Shown in pieces: positions 7,511 to 15,450 of a DNA stretch of 64,000 nt. Source of the DNA: Halobacillus sp. Marseille-Q1614 (GTDB taxonomy: Bacteria > Bacillota > Bacilli > Bacillales > Halobacillaceae); NCBI RefSeq assembly GCF_902809865.1, contig NZ_CADDWH010000001.1, positions 1,984,001 to 2,048,000 of the forward strand. Reading direction: 5' to 3'. Numbering within the stretch: position 1 is the first letter of the stretch; each line of letters starts with the position of its first letter. The notes under the pieces were generated by a model, which ran no database searches, was not told where the DNA came from, and worked only from the letters and a program-made list of their open reading frames with translations. Position numbers and translations under genes: made by a program.

Positions 7511-8041
7511 TTAAAATTGGTTCAGCAGTTCAGAAAGGTCTTCCCATCCGTAAGCCGTTTCTTCATAAGTTCCCTGTCCAATGGTCACTTCCTCAGCTTC
7601 TACAGGGGCGGCTCCAAACTTTCTGTAAAAGTCAGTCGAAGGGTTTCTCGTTAGAATCCAGACAAGCAAAGATTCATATCCGCTGTTTTTCATTTCCTCG
7701 CCAAACCGCTGAAGCAGCTTGCTGCCGTACCCTTTTCTTTGATAACTGTCCAGAAGGTATACGGCATAGATTTCGCCGTCGTAGTTATAGTTTTTCGTCC
7801 GTTCTTTTCCCCCTGAGATAAAACCGACCAGTTCACCTTCATCATTCTCTATGACTAATGCAATCTGTCCGTTAACTGGAGATTTTAAAATGGTTTCCCA
7901 TAAGGCAATTCTATTTTCTAACGTGATATTGCTCATATCCTGTTCATCAATTAAGTCCTTATATGTAGATTTCCAGCTTTCAATATGAATGTTTGCTATT
8001 TGTTCAGCATCTTCAAACCGAGCTTCTCTTACTTGCACCAT
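7511..8041 (-). CDS. GNAT-family N-acetyltransferase
   Basis: A 176-residue acetyl-CoA-dependent acetyltransferase. The N-terminal strand-helix VREARFEDAEQIANIHIESWKSTY is typical, and the acetyl-CoA pyrophosphate-binding motif A appears as SYQRKGYGSKLLQRF around residue 105. LLVWILTRNPSTDFYRKFGA is motif B with the conserved Asn and Tyr. The protein resembles the group acting on small molecules or ribosomal proteins, but the substrate cannot be read. It is a single-gene unit that formerly shared the bidirectional terminator with the cation transporter gene. Confidence 0.85.
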   Translation of the reverse strand: MVQVREARFEDAEQIANIHIESWKSTYKDLIDEQDMSNITLENRIALWETILKSPVNGQIALVIENDEGELVGFISGGKERTKNYNYDGEIYAVYLLDSYQRKGYGSKLLQRFGEEMKNSGYESLLVWILTRNPSTDFYRKFGAAPVEAEEVTIGQGTYEETAYGWEDLSELLNQF

Positions 8042-8136
8042 ATCGTTCTCTCCTTTACCAGGTGATATTTATATTTTATCAAAAAAAGCGGCACCACGCT
8101 TGTGGCACCACTATAAAAGTATGTGTTAATTTTTTA

Positions 8137-8598
8137 CTAGCATTGAAAACTTGCAATTCTATTCGTATCGATTCCGAAGTAAACCCAGCGTCGCTGCCTT
8201 GGACGCCAGCGGTAACCGGCTACAGAAGTTCTGCCGATAAAGGTAGGGAAAAACCAGAATCGATTGCCGTTATTCAGCCTTACCCAAGTATACCTGTACA
8301 GGCATCCAAAGAATGACCCAGGGTCAACCGCATAAAGCTGTGGGCCTCCGGCTCCAACAGGCGGGCTGCTTGGTGGCGGCGGGAGCTGGCCTGGTGATAT
8401 CTGACCTCCTGGACCGCCCGGGCCAAAACCAGGGCCGCCTGGGCCACCTGGACCGTACCCTGGAAATCCTCCACCAGGGCCGAACCCGGGACCGCCCGGG
8501 CCTCCGGGTCCAAATCCTGGAAATCCTCCGCCTGGACCCCCTGGAGGTGGTGAGCCTGGGCCTCCAGGAAAGCCTGGAATTCCAAATTGTCTATGCAT
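8137..8598 (-). CDS. Collagen-like Gly/Pro-rich protein, probable spore-surface component
   Basis: A 153-residue protein. Residues 5-70 are a Gly-Pro-rich low-complexity tract built from near-repeats of GFGPGGPGGPGFGPGG with scattered Phe and Tyr. A Pro-rich linker and a compact C-terminal domain of about 60 residues follow, rich in Arg, Trp, Phe and Tyr (YTWVRLNNGNRFWFFP). The C-terminal domain occurs, from memory, in small Bacillaceae proteins of unknown role. The tract is not strictly G-X-Y, so a true triple helix is uncertain. The ATG at 8598 has a correctly spaced AAGGGA; one at 8607 is too close. A sigma-K-like promoter directly upstream points to late mother-cell expression and a coat or exosporium location. 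Confidence 0.7.
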   Translation of the reverse strand: MHRQFGIPGFPGGPGSPPPGGPGGGFPGFGPGGPGGPGFGPGGGFPGYGPGGPGGPGFGPGGPGGQISPGQLPPPPSSPPVGAGGPQLYAVDPGSFFGCLYRYTWVRLNNGNRFWFFPTFIGRTSVAGYRWRPRQRRWVYFGIDTNRIASFQC

Positions 8599-8630
8599 AA
8601 CGTCCATTCCCTTCTTATGAAGTCACTATA

Positions 8631-8658
8631 TACGTTATGCTTTATCTCTATTTGGGTG
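8631..8658 (-). promoter_or_regulatory. Candidate sigma-K promoter of the collagen-like gene
   Basis: On the minus strand CATAACGTA (8639-8631) matches the sigma-K -10 consensus CATAnnnTA, and CACC at 8658-8655 matches the -35 element mACm with a 15-base gap. The -35 lies at the very end of azlD. The predicted start point leaves a short untranslated leader before AAGGGA. Confidence 0.5.
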
Positions 8659-8952
8659 CTAAAAAGTCATGAGATAAACAGCGGCAATTGCCCCCATTAC
8701 AACTATGATAATGTTCAGTTTCATCCAGGCCAGAAGGACAGCCACACCTGCGGCGATTATCCCAATTTGCGGTGCATCGGGCTTTACAGTAAGAATTCCC
8801 GGGAAGATTAGTGCTCCAAGTGCCGCATATGGAATGGCATTCAACCAGCGGTCCATCCATAAAGGAAAATAAATTTTATCGACAATAAAAGCCGGCAGAA
8901 AACGAGGAACTGCTGTAACGGCGGCCATCCCTATAATGATCCAGATGATCAT
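8659..8952 (-). CDS. azlD: AzlD-family small membrane subunit
   Basis: A 97-residue protein with three to four hydrophobic helices and the family features MAAVTAVPRFLPAF and YAALGALIFPGI. Together with AzlC it forms an exporter for branched-chain amino acids and their analogues (azaleucine resistance). Its ATG overlaps the stop of azlC by four bases, showing translational coupling. The length agrees with the family's usual 100 residues. No separate terminator is seen before the collagen-like gene, whose promoter sits on the azlD stop region. Confidence 0.88.
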   Translation of the reverse strand: MIIWIIIGMAAVTAVPRFLPAFIVDKIYFPLWMDRWLNAIPYAALGALIFPGILTVKPDAPQIGIIAAGVAVLLAWMKLNIIIVVMGAIAAVYLMTF

Positions 8953-9683
8953 AACTCTTCCTCCTCATCGTCTAATACCCAAATACCGCTCAAGCCGCCT
9001 ATTAACGTTCCTGCCACTATAGCCCAACCCTGGCTTAAGCCGAAAAGCTGGCAGATATAATTAACAAGCATGGCGGTAAACGCAATCCAGAAGATTCGAT
9101 AATAACCTCTTATAGAGGGAATGAGCAGCCCGATAAACATGGCATAAAGGGCAATCCCCATGCTTTCACTTAAGCGGGCGGGAATTATATCTCCTAAAAA
9201 ACCGCCAAGAAAAGACCCGCCTATCCATGAAGCGTAAGCCGTAAGCATTAAGGAAGCATAAAAGTAAGCACCATAAGGCTGTTTGGATTCTTCTTTATGT
9301 AAGGAAGCCATAGTGAACGTCTCATCCGTAAGACCAAGGGATAAAGGTACTTTTGCCCGAAGCGTGATCTTTCTTAACCGATTCATAAACGATAAGCTCA
9401 TTACAAAGTGACGGAAGTTAAGAACGAACGTAGCTGTAATTATTTCTATGGCTCCTGCACCGGAGGCCGCCATACTAATAGCTAAAAACTGGGCGGCTCC
9501 TGCAAAAACGAGCACACTCATTAAGGTCAGTTCTAAATTAGACAGACCTGACTGGCCGGCAAGCACTCCATATGTCAGTGCGACTGGAATATAGCCGATC
9601 ATGATTGGAAACCCTGCGGTTGTTCCTTTTTTGATCATTTCTAAACGGCTTAAAGATTCATTTTGGAGACTGCTTGTCTGCAT
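8949..9683 (-). CDS. azlC: AzlC-family branched-chain amino acid exporter subunit
   Basis: A 244-residue inner-membrane protein with about seven hydrophobic helices. The motif GFPIMIGYIPVALTYG at the start, SVLVFAGAAQFLAI in helix 2 and NFRHFVMSLS define the AzlC family (TIGR00346-type). The frame opens at 9728, but AAAGGAAAG seven bases before the ATG at 9683 marks MQTSSLQNESL as the start. It is coupled to azlD by a four-base overlap. The gene is divergent from the T-box leader of the NhaC-family gene; no riboswitch or operator of its own is evident in the roughly 70 bases between the start and the opposing promoter. Confidence 0.88.
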   Translation of the reverse strand: MQTSSLQNESLSRLEMIKKGTTAGFPIMIGYIPVALTYGVLAGQSGLSNLELTLMSVLVFAGAAQFLAISMAASGAGAIEIITATFVLNFRHFVMSLSFMNRLRKITLRAKVPLSLGLTDETFTMASLHKEESKQPYGAYFYASLMLTAYASWIGGSFLGGFLGDIIPARLSESMGIALYAMFIGLLIPSIRGYYRIFWIAFTAMLVNYICQLFGLSQGWAIVAGTLIGGLSGIWVLDDEEEEL

Positions 9684-9752
9684 GATGACTTTCCTTTCTA
9701 AAACGTCAAATTTTTCACTATTATACACAATTAAATTATGAAAGAAAATCCA

Positions 9753-9781
9753 TTGACATCAAGGGATTTGTCGATTAAAAT
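9753..9781 (+). promoter_or_regulatory. Sigma-A promoter of the T-box leader
   Basis: TTGACA at 9753-9758 and TAAAAT at 9776-9781 are separated by exactly 17 bases: a perfect -35 and a five-of-six -10 element. Transcription would begin near 9788 and run into the T-box leader. Confidence 0.8.
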
Positions 9782-9787
9782 ACTGAT

Positions 9788-10028
9788 ATATCTTTAGCGC
9801 GTAAAAGCATTTAAGCAAAAAAGAATAAAAATCGTGAGCCTCAAAGTAGAATTCATGAGCGACAGCCGATAGAGACTGGATGGGTGGTGGAAATCCAGGT
9901 CCCTTGATTTTCGAATTACAAGGTTCGTATAAGCGATGATCAACACGAGTGGATGATTGATATCATCAACTGGGGTGGTACCGCGGAGTAGAACTTCGTC
10001 CCTTTTTTTAGGGGGACGAAGTTTTTAA
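9788..10028 (+). promoter_or_regulatory. T-box leader, tyrosine specifier, with intrinsic terminator
   Basis: A transcription-attenuation leader that senses uncharged tRNA. Visible parts are an AGTA motif (9845-9848) in the 5' side of the specifier loop; a distal stem I with AGAGACTGG and GGTGGAAATCCAG; the 3' side of the specifier loop; the T-box core TGGGGTGGTACCGCG from 9971; and a terminator AACTTCGTCCC with GGGACGAAGTT and TTTTT. GAGCCT pairs with AGGTTC and ATTC with GAAT, leaving TAC (9917-9919) followed by A in the loop, so the specifier is tyrosine. High uncharged tyrosyl-tRNA would favour the antiterminator and expression of the downstream gene. Confidence 0.9.
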
Positions 10029-10047
10029 TTTTTTAGGGGGAATTTAT

Positions 10048-11433
10048 ATGTTAAAGTTACAGCCTTCCAAACTGCCTGGCGCAGGAGAATCATTAATCAT
10101 TCTTCTCATTGCGCTGGCAGTTATCAGCTACGGTATTATCGGGCTGGAGATCGTTCCTCATATTCCGATCTTACTAAGCGTATTTCTTGTTATAGCTTAC
10201 GGATTAATTAAGAAGATTCCATATCAGACACTGCAGAATGGTATGGTACAAGGAGCACAGACCGGGTTAGGAGCTGTTCTCCTGTTTTTCTTAATTGGGA
10301 TATTAATCTCAAGCTGGATGGCCAGTGGAACGATTCCTGTTTTAATGAATACAGCTTTCGCATTAGCGGGCAGTCCTTGTTTTTTCGCAATTACCTTTGC
10401 CATTACATCGATCATTGGAATCTCTCTTGGGAGCTCTTTTACAACGGCTGCAACCGTTGGAGTGGCCATGCTTGGTGTGGCTGATTCAGCAGACTTCTCC
10501 TTAGCGATTACAGCAGGAGCCGTCGTATCGGGGGCCTTTTTTGGTGATAAAATGTCTCCTTTATCAGATACGACGAACCTTGCCTCAACGGTTGTTAAAG
10601 TTGACTTGTTCGATCATATAAAAAATATGATGTGGACGACAATACCGGCCTTTATTATCAGTTTTATTATCTTTGCTATATTATCACCTGCCGGATCTAC
10701 GAGCGGGGAAGGTTTAGAAGCCTTTAAGATAGGGCTTGAATCAACAGGCCTGATGCACTGGTCTTCATGGATTCCGTTTGTTGTTCTGATTATCTTTACG
10801 ATAAGCAAGCAGCCAGCCTTCTTATCTCTCGCTGTTACAAGTATTACTGCCACCGCAATTGCTGGATTCCGCTCGGTTCTTCCCTGGAACGAGCTGTGGA
10901 CCATATGGTTTGACGGTTTTGCGATGGAAACGAACAGCGAAGCGGTTTCAGAATTGATATCAAGAGGCGGAATGAACAGCATGCTCTTCACCGTTGCACT
11001 TGTTATTTTAGCTTTGGCCTTAGGAGGACTCTTTTTCACAACTGGAGTCATTCCATCCATTCTCGCTAAGGTTCAGCATGCGCTGTCGTCTGCTCGTTCA
11101 ATCACTCTTTCCACAGCCCTTACCGCGATTGGTATCAATATATCCATTGGAGAACAATACCTCTCCATTCTGCTTACCGGAGAAGCCTACCAGGACCTGT
11201 ATGATAAGAACGGACTTGCCCGTAAGAACTTATCGCGTACCTTAGAGGATGCGGGAACGGTAATTAACCCTCTTGTCCCATGGAGTGTCTGCGGGGTATT
11301 CCTGTCTGGAGTACTTGGAGTGTCTGTCTTAAGCTATCTTCCTTTTACTTTCTTCTGCCTGCTCTCTCCGATTTTAACGATCTTATTTGGTCTGACAGGA
11401 AAAACATTAACACATACTAGCAAAGTTTCTTAA
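10048..11433 (+). CDS. NhaC-family antiporter-type transporter, probable tyrosine uptake
   Basis: A 461-residue membrane protein with 11-12 hydrophobic segments of the NhaC Na+/H+ antiporter family. Conserved pieces include ITSIIGISLGSSFTTAATVG, SGAFFGDKMSPLSDTTNLA and a C-terminal EDAGTVINPLVPWSVCG. NhaC relatives under tyrosine T-boxes have been predicted from comparative genomics to carry tyrosine instead of acting only in sodium/proton exchange; the TAC specifier here supports that reading. Whether tyrosine enters with sodium is not visible. AGGGGG lies 9 bases before the ATG. The gene is single and ends in a terminator. Confidence 0.88.
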   Translation: MLKLQPSKLPGAGESLIILLIALAVISYGIIGLEIVPHIPILLSVFLVIAYGLIKKIPYQTLQNGMVQGAQTGLGAVLLFFLIGILISSWMASGTIPVLMNTAFALAGSPCFFAITFAITSIIGISLGSSFTTAATVGVAMLGVADSADFSLAITAGAVVSGAFFGDKMSPLSDTTNLASTVVKVDLFDHIKNMMWTTIPAFIISFIIFAILSPAGSTSGEGLEAFKIGLESTGLMHWSSWIPFVVLIIFTISKQPAFLSLAVTSITATAIAGFRSVLPWNELWTIWFDGFAMETNSEAVSELISRGGMNSMLFTVALVILALALGGLFFTTGVIPSILAKVQHALSSARSITLSTALTAIGINISIGEQYLSILLTGEAYQDLYDKNGLARKNLSRTLEDAGTVINPLVPWSVCGVFLSGVLGVSVLSYLPFTFFCLLSPILTILFGLTGKTLTHTSKVS

Positions 11434-11459
11434 AAGCCAGGATTACTCCTGGCTTTTAA
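11432..11459 (+). terminator. Intrinsic terminator after the NhaC-family gene
   Basis: AAAAGCCAGG pairs with CCTGGCTTTT over a six-base loop. It begins at the stop codon and ends in a short T run. Confidence 0.75.
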
Positions 11460-11590
11460 ATTCTCATCAGCGTTCTTTTGTTATAAGAAAGCGAGCGGTA
11501 TTCACTCCGAGGGAAAAGAATAATTAAATTCGCCTTTTGAATAGAACCTTTATTCGTGTTTAAACTAAGGGGTAAAAAGGAGGGCGACTC

Positions 11591-12418
11591 ATGGAAGATA
11601 AACCACTCGATCAGCTGCAGGATGAGCATTGGGATATGGAACAAGCTGTCGCTGACGAGATACTTGATGATATAGCCTATTATCGGACTCTGATGGTCAA
11701 CGTTATATTCATCGGTGAGCCGGACAGTAAAAATTGGGTGCTTATAGACTGTGGAATTGGTCACTATGCCCAAAGAATTATTGAGGCAGCCGAGAAACGA
11801 TTCGGCTCTAACCCTCCCGCAGCGATCATTCTTACACACGGCCATTTTGATCATGTAGGGTCGGCAAAGAAGTTAGCACAACATTGGGATGTACCGATCT
11901 ATGCACACGCGAAGGAAATGGAGTATTTGACCGGAGAAAGGTCTTATCCTGTTGGTGATTCCACAATCGGCGGAGGACTTTTCACTATTCTCTCCCCCTT
12001 CTTCCCGACAACTCCCCCTAATTTAAAAAAGTGGGTCCATCCTTTACCAGAAGACGGCACAGTTCCTTTTTTAGAAAAATGGCGGTATATTCATACACCC
12101 GGACACACACCGGGCCACGTCTCATTTTTCAGAGACAGTGATCGCACGTTGATTTCCGGTGATGCGTTTATTACGGTCAAACAGGAGTCCAGCCTGGCGG
12201 TATTTATTCAGCATCAGCACGTCCATGGTCCGCCATCCTATTTCACTCACAATTGGACGGACGCGGAGCGGTCTGTTAAAAAACTGGCAGCTTTAAATCC
12301 AAAAACCGCAGTGACCGGCCATGGGCTTCCTATGAGCGGTGAAGACTTACAACATCAGCTGAGCGAATTAGCATTGAACTTTAAAGAACTGGCGATACCA
12401 AAACATCACTATCACTAA
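11591..12418 (+). CDS. Metallo-beta-lactamase fold hydrolase
   Basis: A 275-residue soluble enzyme of the MBL superfamily. The di-metal motif HGHFDH is near residue 81, the second-sphere residues include His in TPGHTPGHV, Asp in LISGDAFI, and His in VTGHGLP, so the full ligand set is present. The arrangement is that of the glyoxalase II-like and lactonase-like branch; the natural substrate cannot be named. Compared with family members it has an extra C-terminal tail of about 30 residues. AAGGAGGGCGACTC precedes the ATG. It is a single gene between two terminators. Confidence 0.85.
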   Translation: MEDKPLDQLQDEHWDMEQAVADEILDDIAYYRTLMVNVIFIGEPDSKNWVLIDCGIGHYAQRIIEAAEKRFGSNPPAAIILTHGHFDHVGSAKKLAQHWDVPIYAHAKEMEYLTGERSYPVGDSTIGGGLFTILSPFFPTTPPNLKKWVHPLPEDGTVPFLEKWRYIHTPGHTPGHVSFFRDSDRTLISGDAFITVKQESSLAVFIQHQHVHGPPSYFTHNWTDAERSVKKLAALNPKTAVTGHGLPMSGEDLQHQLSELALNFKELAIPKHHYH

Positions 12419-12447
12419 AAAAGCAGGCAGAAGCCTGCTTTTTTTCA
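12417..12447 (+). terminator. Intrinsic terminator of the MBL-fold gene
   Basis: AAAAGCAGGC pairs with GCCTGCTTTTTTT over a four-base loop starting at the stop codon. It directly abuts the right end of the dispersed repeat that begins at 12451. Confidence 0.85.
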
Positions 12448-12450
12448 GCT

Positions 12451-12698
12451 TGTAGAGAAACCTCATGCTTTTTCGGCGACAGACTTTATTTTCAAAGGAT
12501 CGGCTACAGCAAAGGGCTCCGGGAAACGGATCGCTTCCCATGGGCGTACGGTGAGCTTCCTTAAGGCTTCGCCGTGCAAAGCGAAGCGGTTCCCACCCCA
12601 TTCGTCCCCTTTTATGGCCAATAGAATCCTGCCTGCCATGCTAGGTTTTAACAGGAAACTCTATGAAAAGAAACTGTTGAGACTTTCTCGACAGCCTG
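12451..12698 (-). repeat. Short, internally deleted copy of dispersed repeat A
   Basis: Read on the minus strand this 250-base non-coding stretch matches the 536-base copy at 21921-22456. About 140 bases match from CAGGCTGTCGAGAAAGTC through ATTGGCCATAAAAGG, and about 110 bases from GAAGCCTTAAGGAAGC through CCGTTTCCCGGAGCCC. About 290 internal bases are missing. Imperfect ends TGTCGAGAAA and TGTAGAGAAA are inverted. The left-end hairpin with its following T-rich stretch lies just behind the stop of the 12715-13533 gene and can serve as its terminator. No protein is encoded. Confidence 0.8.
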
Positions 12699-12714
12699 CT
12701 TTTTTAGCGTCTTT

Positions 12715-13533
12715 TTAATAGAAATCCAGCAAACGGTCAAGCTTTTTCAATCCTTCTAACAGCCTTGGGCTTGGGCGGCAGTATAAAGATTCTTCCAATA
12801 CGTGGATATATCCGTTCTGCACGGCTTTCATTTCACTCCATCCCGGACGCTTTTTCACAAGCTCCGGGTTCATTTTTTCTTCTTTCACCCCAACCCATAC
12901 CATGCAGATATGAGCAGGATCTGCCTCTAGAACTTCATCCCATCCCATCTGCAGGCTCGCCTCCTGCTTCTTCCCGAAAATATTTTTTCCTCCGGCCAGC
13001 TCACTGATCTCTGTTAACCAGTTCCCACCACCTGGAGTAAAAATCGGTTTAGGCCACCATTCCCAGTAAAGTGCCGGCCGTTCTTTGATGTCCTTATTCT
13101 TCTCTTTATAATTTTCAATCTCTTGCAGGAACTGCCTGGCCTTCTCTTTCCCGCGGTCCTTGAACCCTAATACTTCTCCTACTCTTTCTATATCTTCGGC
13201 AATCTCCTTTAATGAACCGGGATTTAAAATTATGTAGGGAATCCCGCGCTCCTCTAACCCTTCAATATTTACTTCCATCCCTGGAACGGACAAGGAGGCC
13301 AGCACAAGATCAGGATTTAATTCAGCTAAATTTTCCATATTGATCGACAGGTCAGGGCCAAGCTGCGGAAGTTCCTTCACCTTCTTGGGAAAATCAGAAT
13401 AATTGTCGACACCAATCAACAACTCATCAAGCTCAAGATAGGCGACAATTTCAGTGTTACTAGGGCAAATCGACACTATTCGAATAAGACCACCTCTTTT
13501 TTCAGAATCCTCTGATGTTTCAATTTCATTCAT
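12715..13533 (-). CDS. Cobalamin-binding, BtuF-like protein without signal peptide
   Basis: A 272-residue protein of the periplasmic-binding-protein (BtuF/FepB) fold. RIVSICPSNTEIVAYL and GVDNYSDFP open domain 1, LNPDLVLAS is the typical family strand, and GGGNWLTEISELAGG belongs to domain 2. The usual export signal or lipobox is absent, so it may act in the cytoplasm, as other such solo proteins annotated as cobalamin-binding do. No ABC permease or ATPase is adjacent. The ATG has no ribosome site; an AGAGGTGG lies inside the frame just before LIRIV, so translation may really begin there at a non-ATG codon, giving a protein about 15 residues shorter. Confidence 0.75.
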   Translation of the reverse strand: MNEIETSEDSEKRGGLIRIVSICPSNTEIVAYLELDELLIGVDNYSDFPKKVKELPQLGPDLSINMENLAELNPDLVLASLSVPGMEVNIEGLEERGIPYIILNPGSLKEIAEDIERVGEVLGFKDRGKEKARQFLQEIENYKEKNKDIKERPALYWEWWPKPIFTPGGGNWLTEISELAGGKNIFGKKQEASLQMGWDEVLEADPAHICMVWVGVKEEKMNPELVKKRPGWSEMKAVQNGYIHVLEESLYCRPSPRLLEGLKKLDRLLDFY

Positions 13534-13579
13534 TATAGCTTATATTTAGGTTAGGAAAAAGATAGAAAGGGTGAACAGT

Positions 13580-14404
13580 GTGGCAGCCGTTTTATTCGAT
13601 TCGTCCAGAGGGTTAGTAGAGTATTCTTATACCGGAAACGGGCCTGTAATCCTGCTTTTAAAAGGCGGTTATTCTTCCCGGAGCACCGATTTGTCACACA
13701 GCAGTCTGATTTATGAAGGGTATTCCCTTTTAACCATATCCCGGCCTGGATATGACCGTACAGAAACTTCTGCCGGCAGAAGTTCTGAAGAATTTGCTGA
13801 TACCATTGTGGAAATTCTCGATCACTTAAATATTGATCAAGTTGATGTCATTGCCATTTCCGCAGCCGGCCCTACAGGGATCGCCTTATCCGTTCGCCAT
13901 TCTGACAGGGTGAGGAAATTAATTTTGGAAGCCGCTTTAACTTCTCCTTTACACTTTCCGTTACAGCAAAGGAAAAATTGGGTGTCAGGCAATTTGGATC
14001 GCTTTATATGGAAAAGCAGGCGATGGCTGTTAAGACTTTCTCCTAACTTTGCGATGAAGCAGGTGCTGAAATCCTTAACAACTGAGTCAGCCGAAGATTA
14101 TATGAAGAGCCTGACTCCAAATGACAGAAGGTTTATTAACGAGATGATCAGAACCTCACAGGCAGGCAAAGGTCTTCTTATCGACAGGGAACACCGGGTT
14201 CCTGAGCTCAGTCAGGTCAAAGCGCCGGTACTTGGAATGTATGCCCAGAAAGATAAAAGCATTTCCTATTCAAACGCTTTGCTGCTGCAATCCAATGTGC
14301 CTGAATGTGAAATCTACGATGTACCTTCAAACAGTCATCTTATTTGGATAGGAAAACAGGCCCCTCATGTTTGGAACAAAAGATTGGAATTCTTAAATCG
14401 ATAA
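13580..14404 (+). CDS. Alpha/beta-fold hydrolase
   Basis: A 274-residue soluble enzyme. The nucleophile elbow is AISAAGPTG near residue 95, a variant of G-x-S-x-G with Ala first, and the oxyanion region LLLKGGYSS lies near residue 27. The final His is likely in SNSHLIWIG. The substrate is unknown. The open frame begins with a GTG at 13571 directly against the AGAAAGG ribosome site; the second GTG at 13580 has nine-base spacing and is the better start (VAAVLFDSS). The next gene follows after 23 bases with its own AAAGGAGG, so the two probably form an operon. Confidence 0.8.
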   Translation: MAAVLFDSSRGLVEYSYTGNGPVILLLKGGYSSRSTDLSHSSLIYEGYSLLTISRPGYDRTETSAGRSSEEFADTIVEILDHLNIDQVDVIAISAAGPTGIALSVRHSDRVRKLILEAALTSPLHFPLQQRKNWVSGNLDRFIWKSRRWLLRLSPNFAMKQVLKSLTTESAEDYMKSLTPNDRRFINEMIRTSQAGKGLLIDREHRVPELSQVKAPVLGMYAQKDKSISYSNALLLQSNVPECEIYDVPSNSHLIWIGKQAPHVWNKRLEFLNR

Positions 14405-14427
14405 AGTTTTAAAAAGGAGGAAAGACT

Positions 14428-15276
14428 TTGAATGTCATCCAGATCTCTCACTATATAAATGAGTTCCTTGCCTTTTATCGCTCAACCCAGATCCCTCACT
14501 TGGAGGAAAAGGGACTTTTTAATCTTTGGAAAAAGCATTACGGCTTCAATCCTTATTTAAAAGAAGACCCGAAGAACCAGCTGGCAAAAGAGATGGTCAA
14601 GCGTGCTTTTCCTAAATACCGTGCGGTCGTCCCCAAAATTGAGCAGTTTCAGCCAAATGAAGAAAAGATCATGCACCTCGTCTCTTTAGTTCAGGATGAA
14701 TTACAATGCTATGAGCCTTTACACTTATCTGTCGTATTTTTCGTAGGAGACTTTGACACTGATCCTTTTATTGAAAAAGCTACGAGTGAATCGTACATCT
14801 TATATTTTCCAATTGAAAAACAGTGGCAGGATGTTCACCTTGCCCAGGAGCTTGCTAAAGCCATCTATCTGAATCAGACCAAAGCTAATCCTTATCCGCC
14901 GAAAAATATAGCCCACGCTATTTTTATGGAAGGACTGTCCTTACATACAGCTATTAAGATTACATCGGCTGAATTTCAAACCACTGCCCTGTATCCATGG
15001 ATGTCCTCCTGTAATAAAGAGCCAAACCGGATTATGATTAATTTGCTGCCGCATACAAGACGTACAGACTACAAAGCCCTCTACTCTTTTACAAAAGGGA
15101 CGGGAGCCTCCGGCTATTTAAATGAAGCGAGCTTCGCCGGCTGGAATGTCGTCCATCACTTGTTAAGAAATGATGATAAATTATCAGAGTTAGTGGAAAT
15201 TCCTGATTCAAAAATCACCAGTCTTGTAGAGCAGACGCTTCATCGGGTCATTGAGGAATCGACGTATATTTCTTAA
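14428..15276 (+). CDS. Hypothetical protein, resembling DUF2268 proteins without the metal motif
   Basis: A soluble 282-residue protein beginning at a TTG with AAAGGAGG seven bases upstream. The overall pattern recalls the DUF2268 predicted zinc proteases (Bacillus YjaZ): a strand VVFFVGDFD, a helix in which HExxH is expected but LAQELAKAIY stands, and a downstream MEGLSLHTAI like their EGLA segment. Because both catalytic histidines are absent it cannot work as a zincin, if the relationship is real. No other family comes to mind. It follows the alpha/beta hydrolase gene closely, suggesting a shared transcript that ends before the cold-shock promoter. Confidence 0.5.
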   Translation: MNVIQISHYINEFLAFYRSTQIPHLEEKGLFNLWKKHYGFNPYLKEDPKNQLAKEMVKRAFPKYRAVVPKIEQFQPNEEKIMHLVSLVQDELQCYEPLHLSVVFFVGDFDTDPFIEKATSESYILYFPIEKQWQDVHLAQELAKAIYLNQTKANPYPPKNIAHAIFMEGLSLHTAIKITSAEFQTTALYPWMSSCNKEPNRIMINLLPHTRRTDYKALYSFTKGTGASGYLNEASFAGWNVVHHLLRNDDKLSELVEIPDSKITSLVEQTLHRVIEESTYIS

Positions 15277-15291
15277 AAGATTAGAAGGGGG

Positions 15292-15320
15292 TTTGCATTC
15301 CGTATTTTTTCTGATATAAT
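15292..15320 (+). promoter_or_regulatory. Promoter of the first cold-shock gene
   Basis: TTTGCA at 15292-15297 and TATAAT at 15315-15320 are 17 bases apart, with TG in the extended -10 position. The start point near 15327 gives an untranslated leader of about 125 bases. Confidence 0.75.
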
Positions 15321-15326
15321 GAAAAT

Positions 15327-15450
15327 TAATTATTGTTGTTCGATAAGATTCATAACAGAGAAGGTAGCGTTATGTGAGTTCGTCTTGATTGAATATGAAG
15401 AGCAAGAATAGTAATACAATGTGGGCAATCCCCACGCAGGAGGTATTTTC
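15327..15450 (+). promoter_or_regulatory. Cold-shock 5' untranslated leader, copy 1
   Basis: The leader shares with copy 2 (15810-15929) a TATTGTTGTTCG block near its 5' end and, before the gene, AAGAGCAAGAATAGTAATAC, followed by a small hairpin GTGGG-CAATC-CCCAC at 15421-15435. AGGAGG starts four bases after the hairpin. Long structured leaders of csp mRNAs set temperature-dependent translation; conservation of both blocks between paralogues supports function. Confidence 0.65.

Noticed and set aside
8280-8600. Overlapping open frames on both strands across the collagen-like gene
   Set aside because: The Gly/Pro codons are GC-rich and repetitive, which keeps other frames open. None has a ribosome site, and the 8137-8598 frame has the sensible domain structure and promoter.
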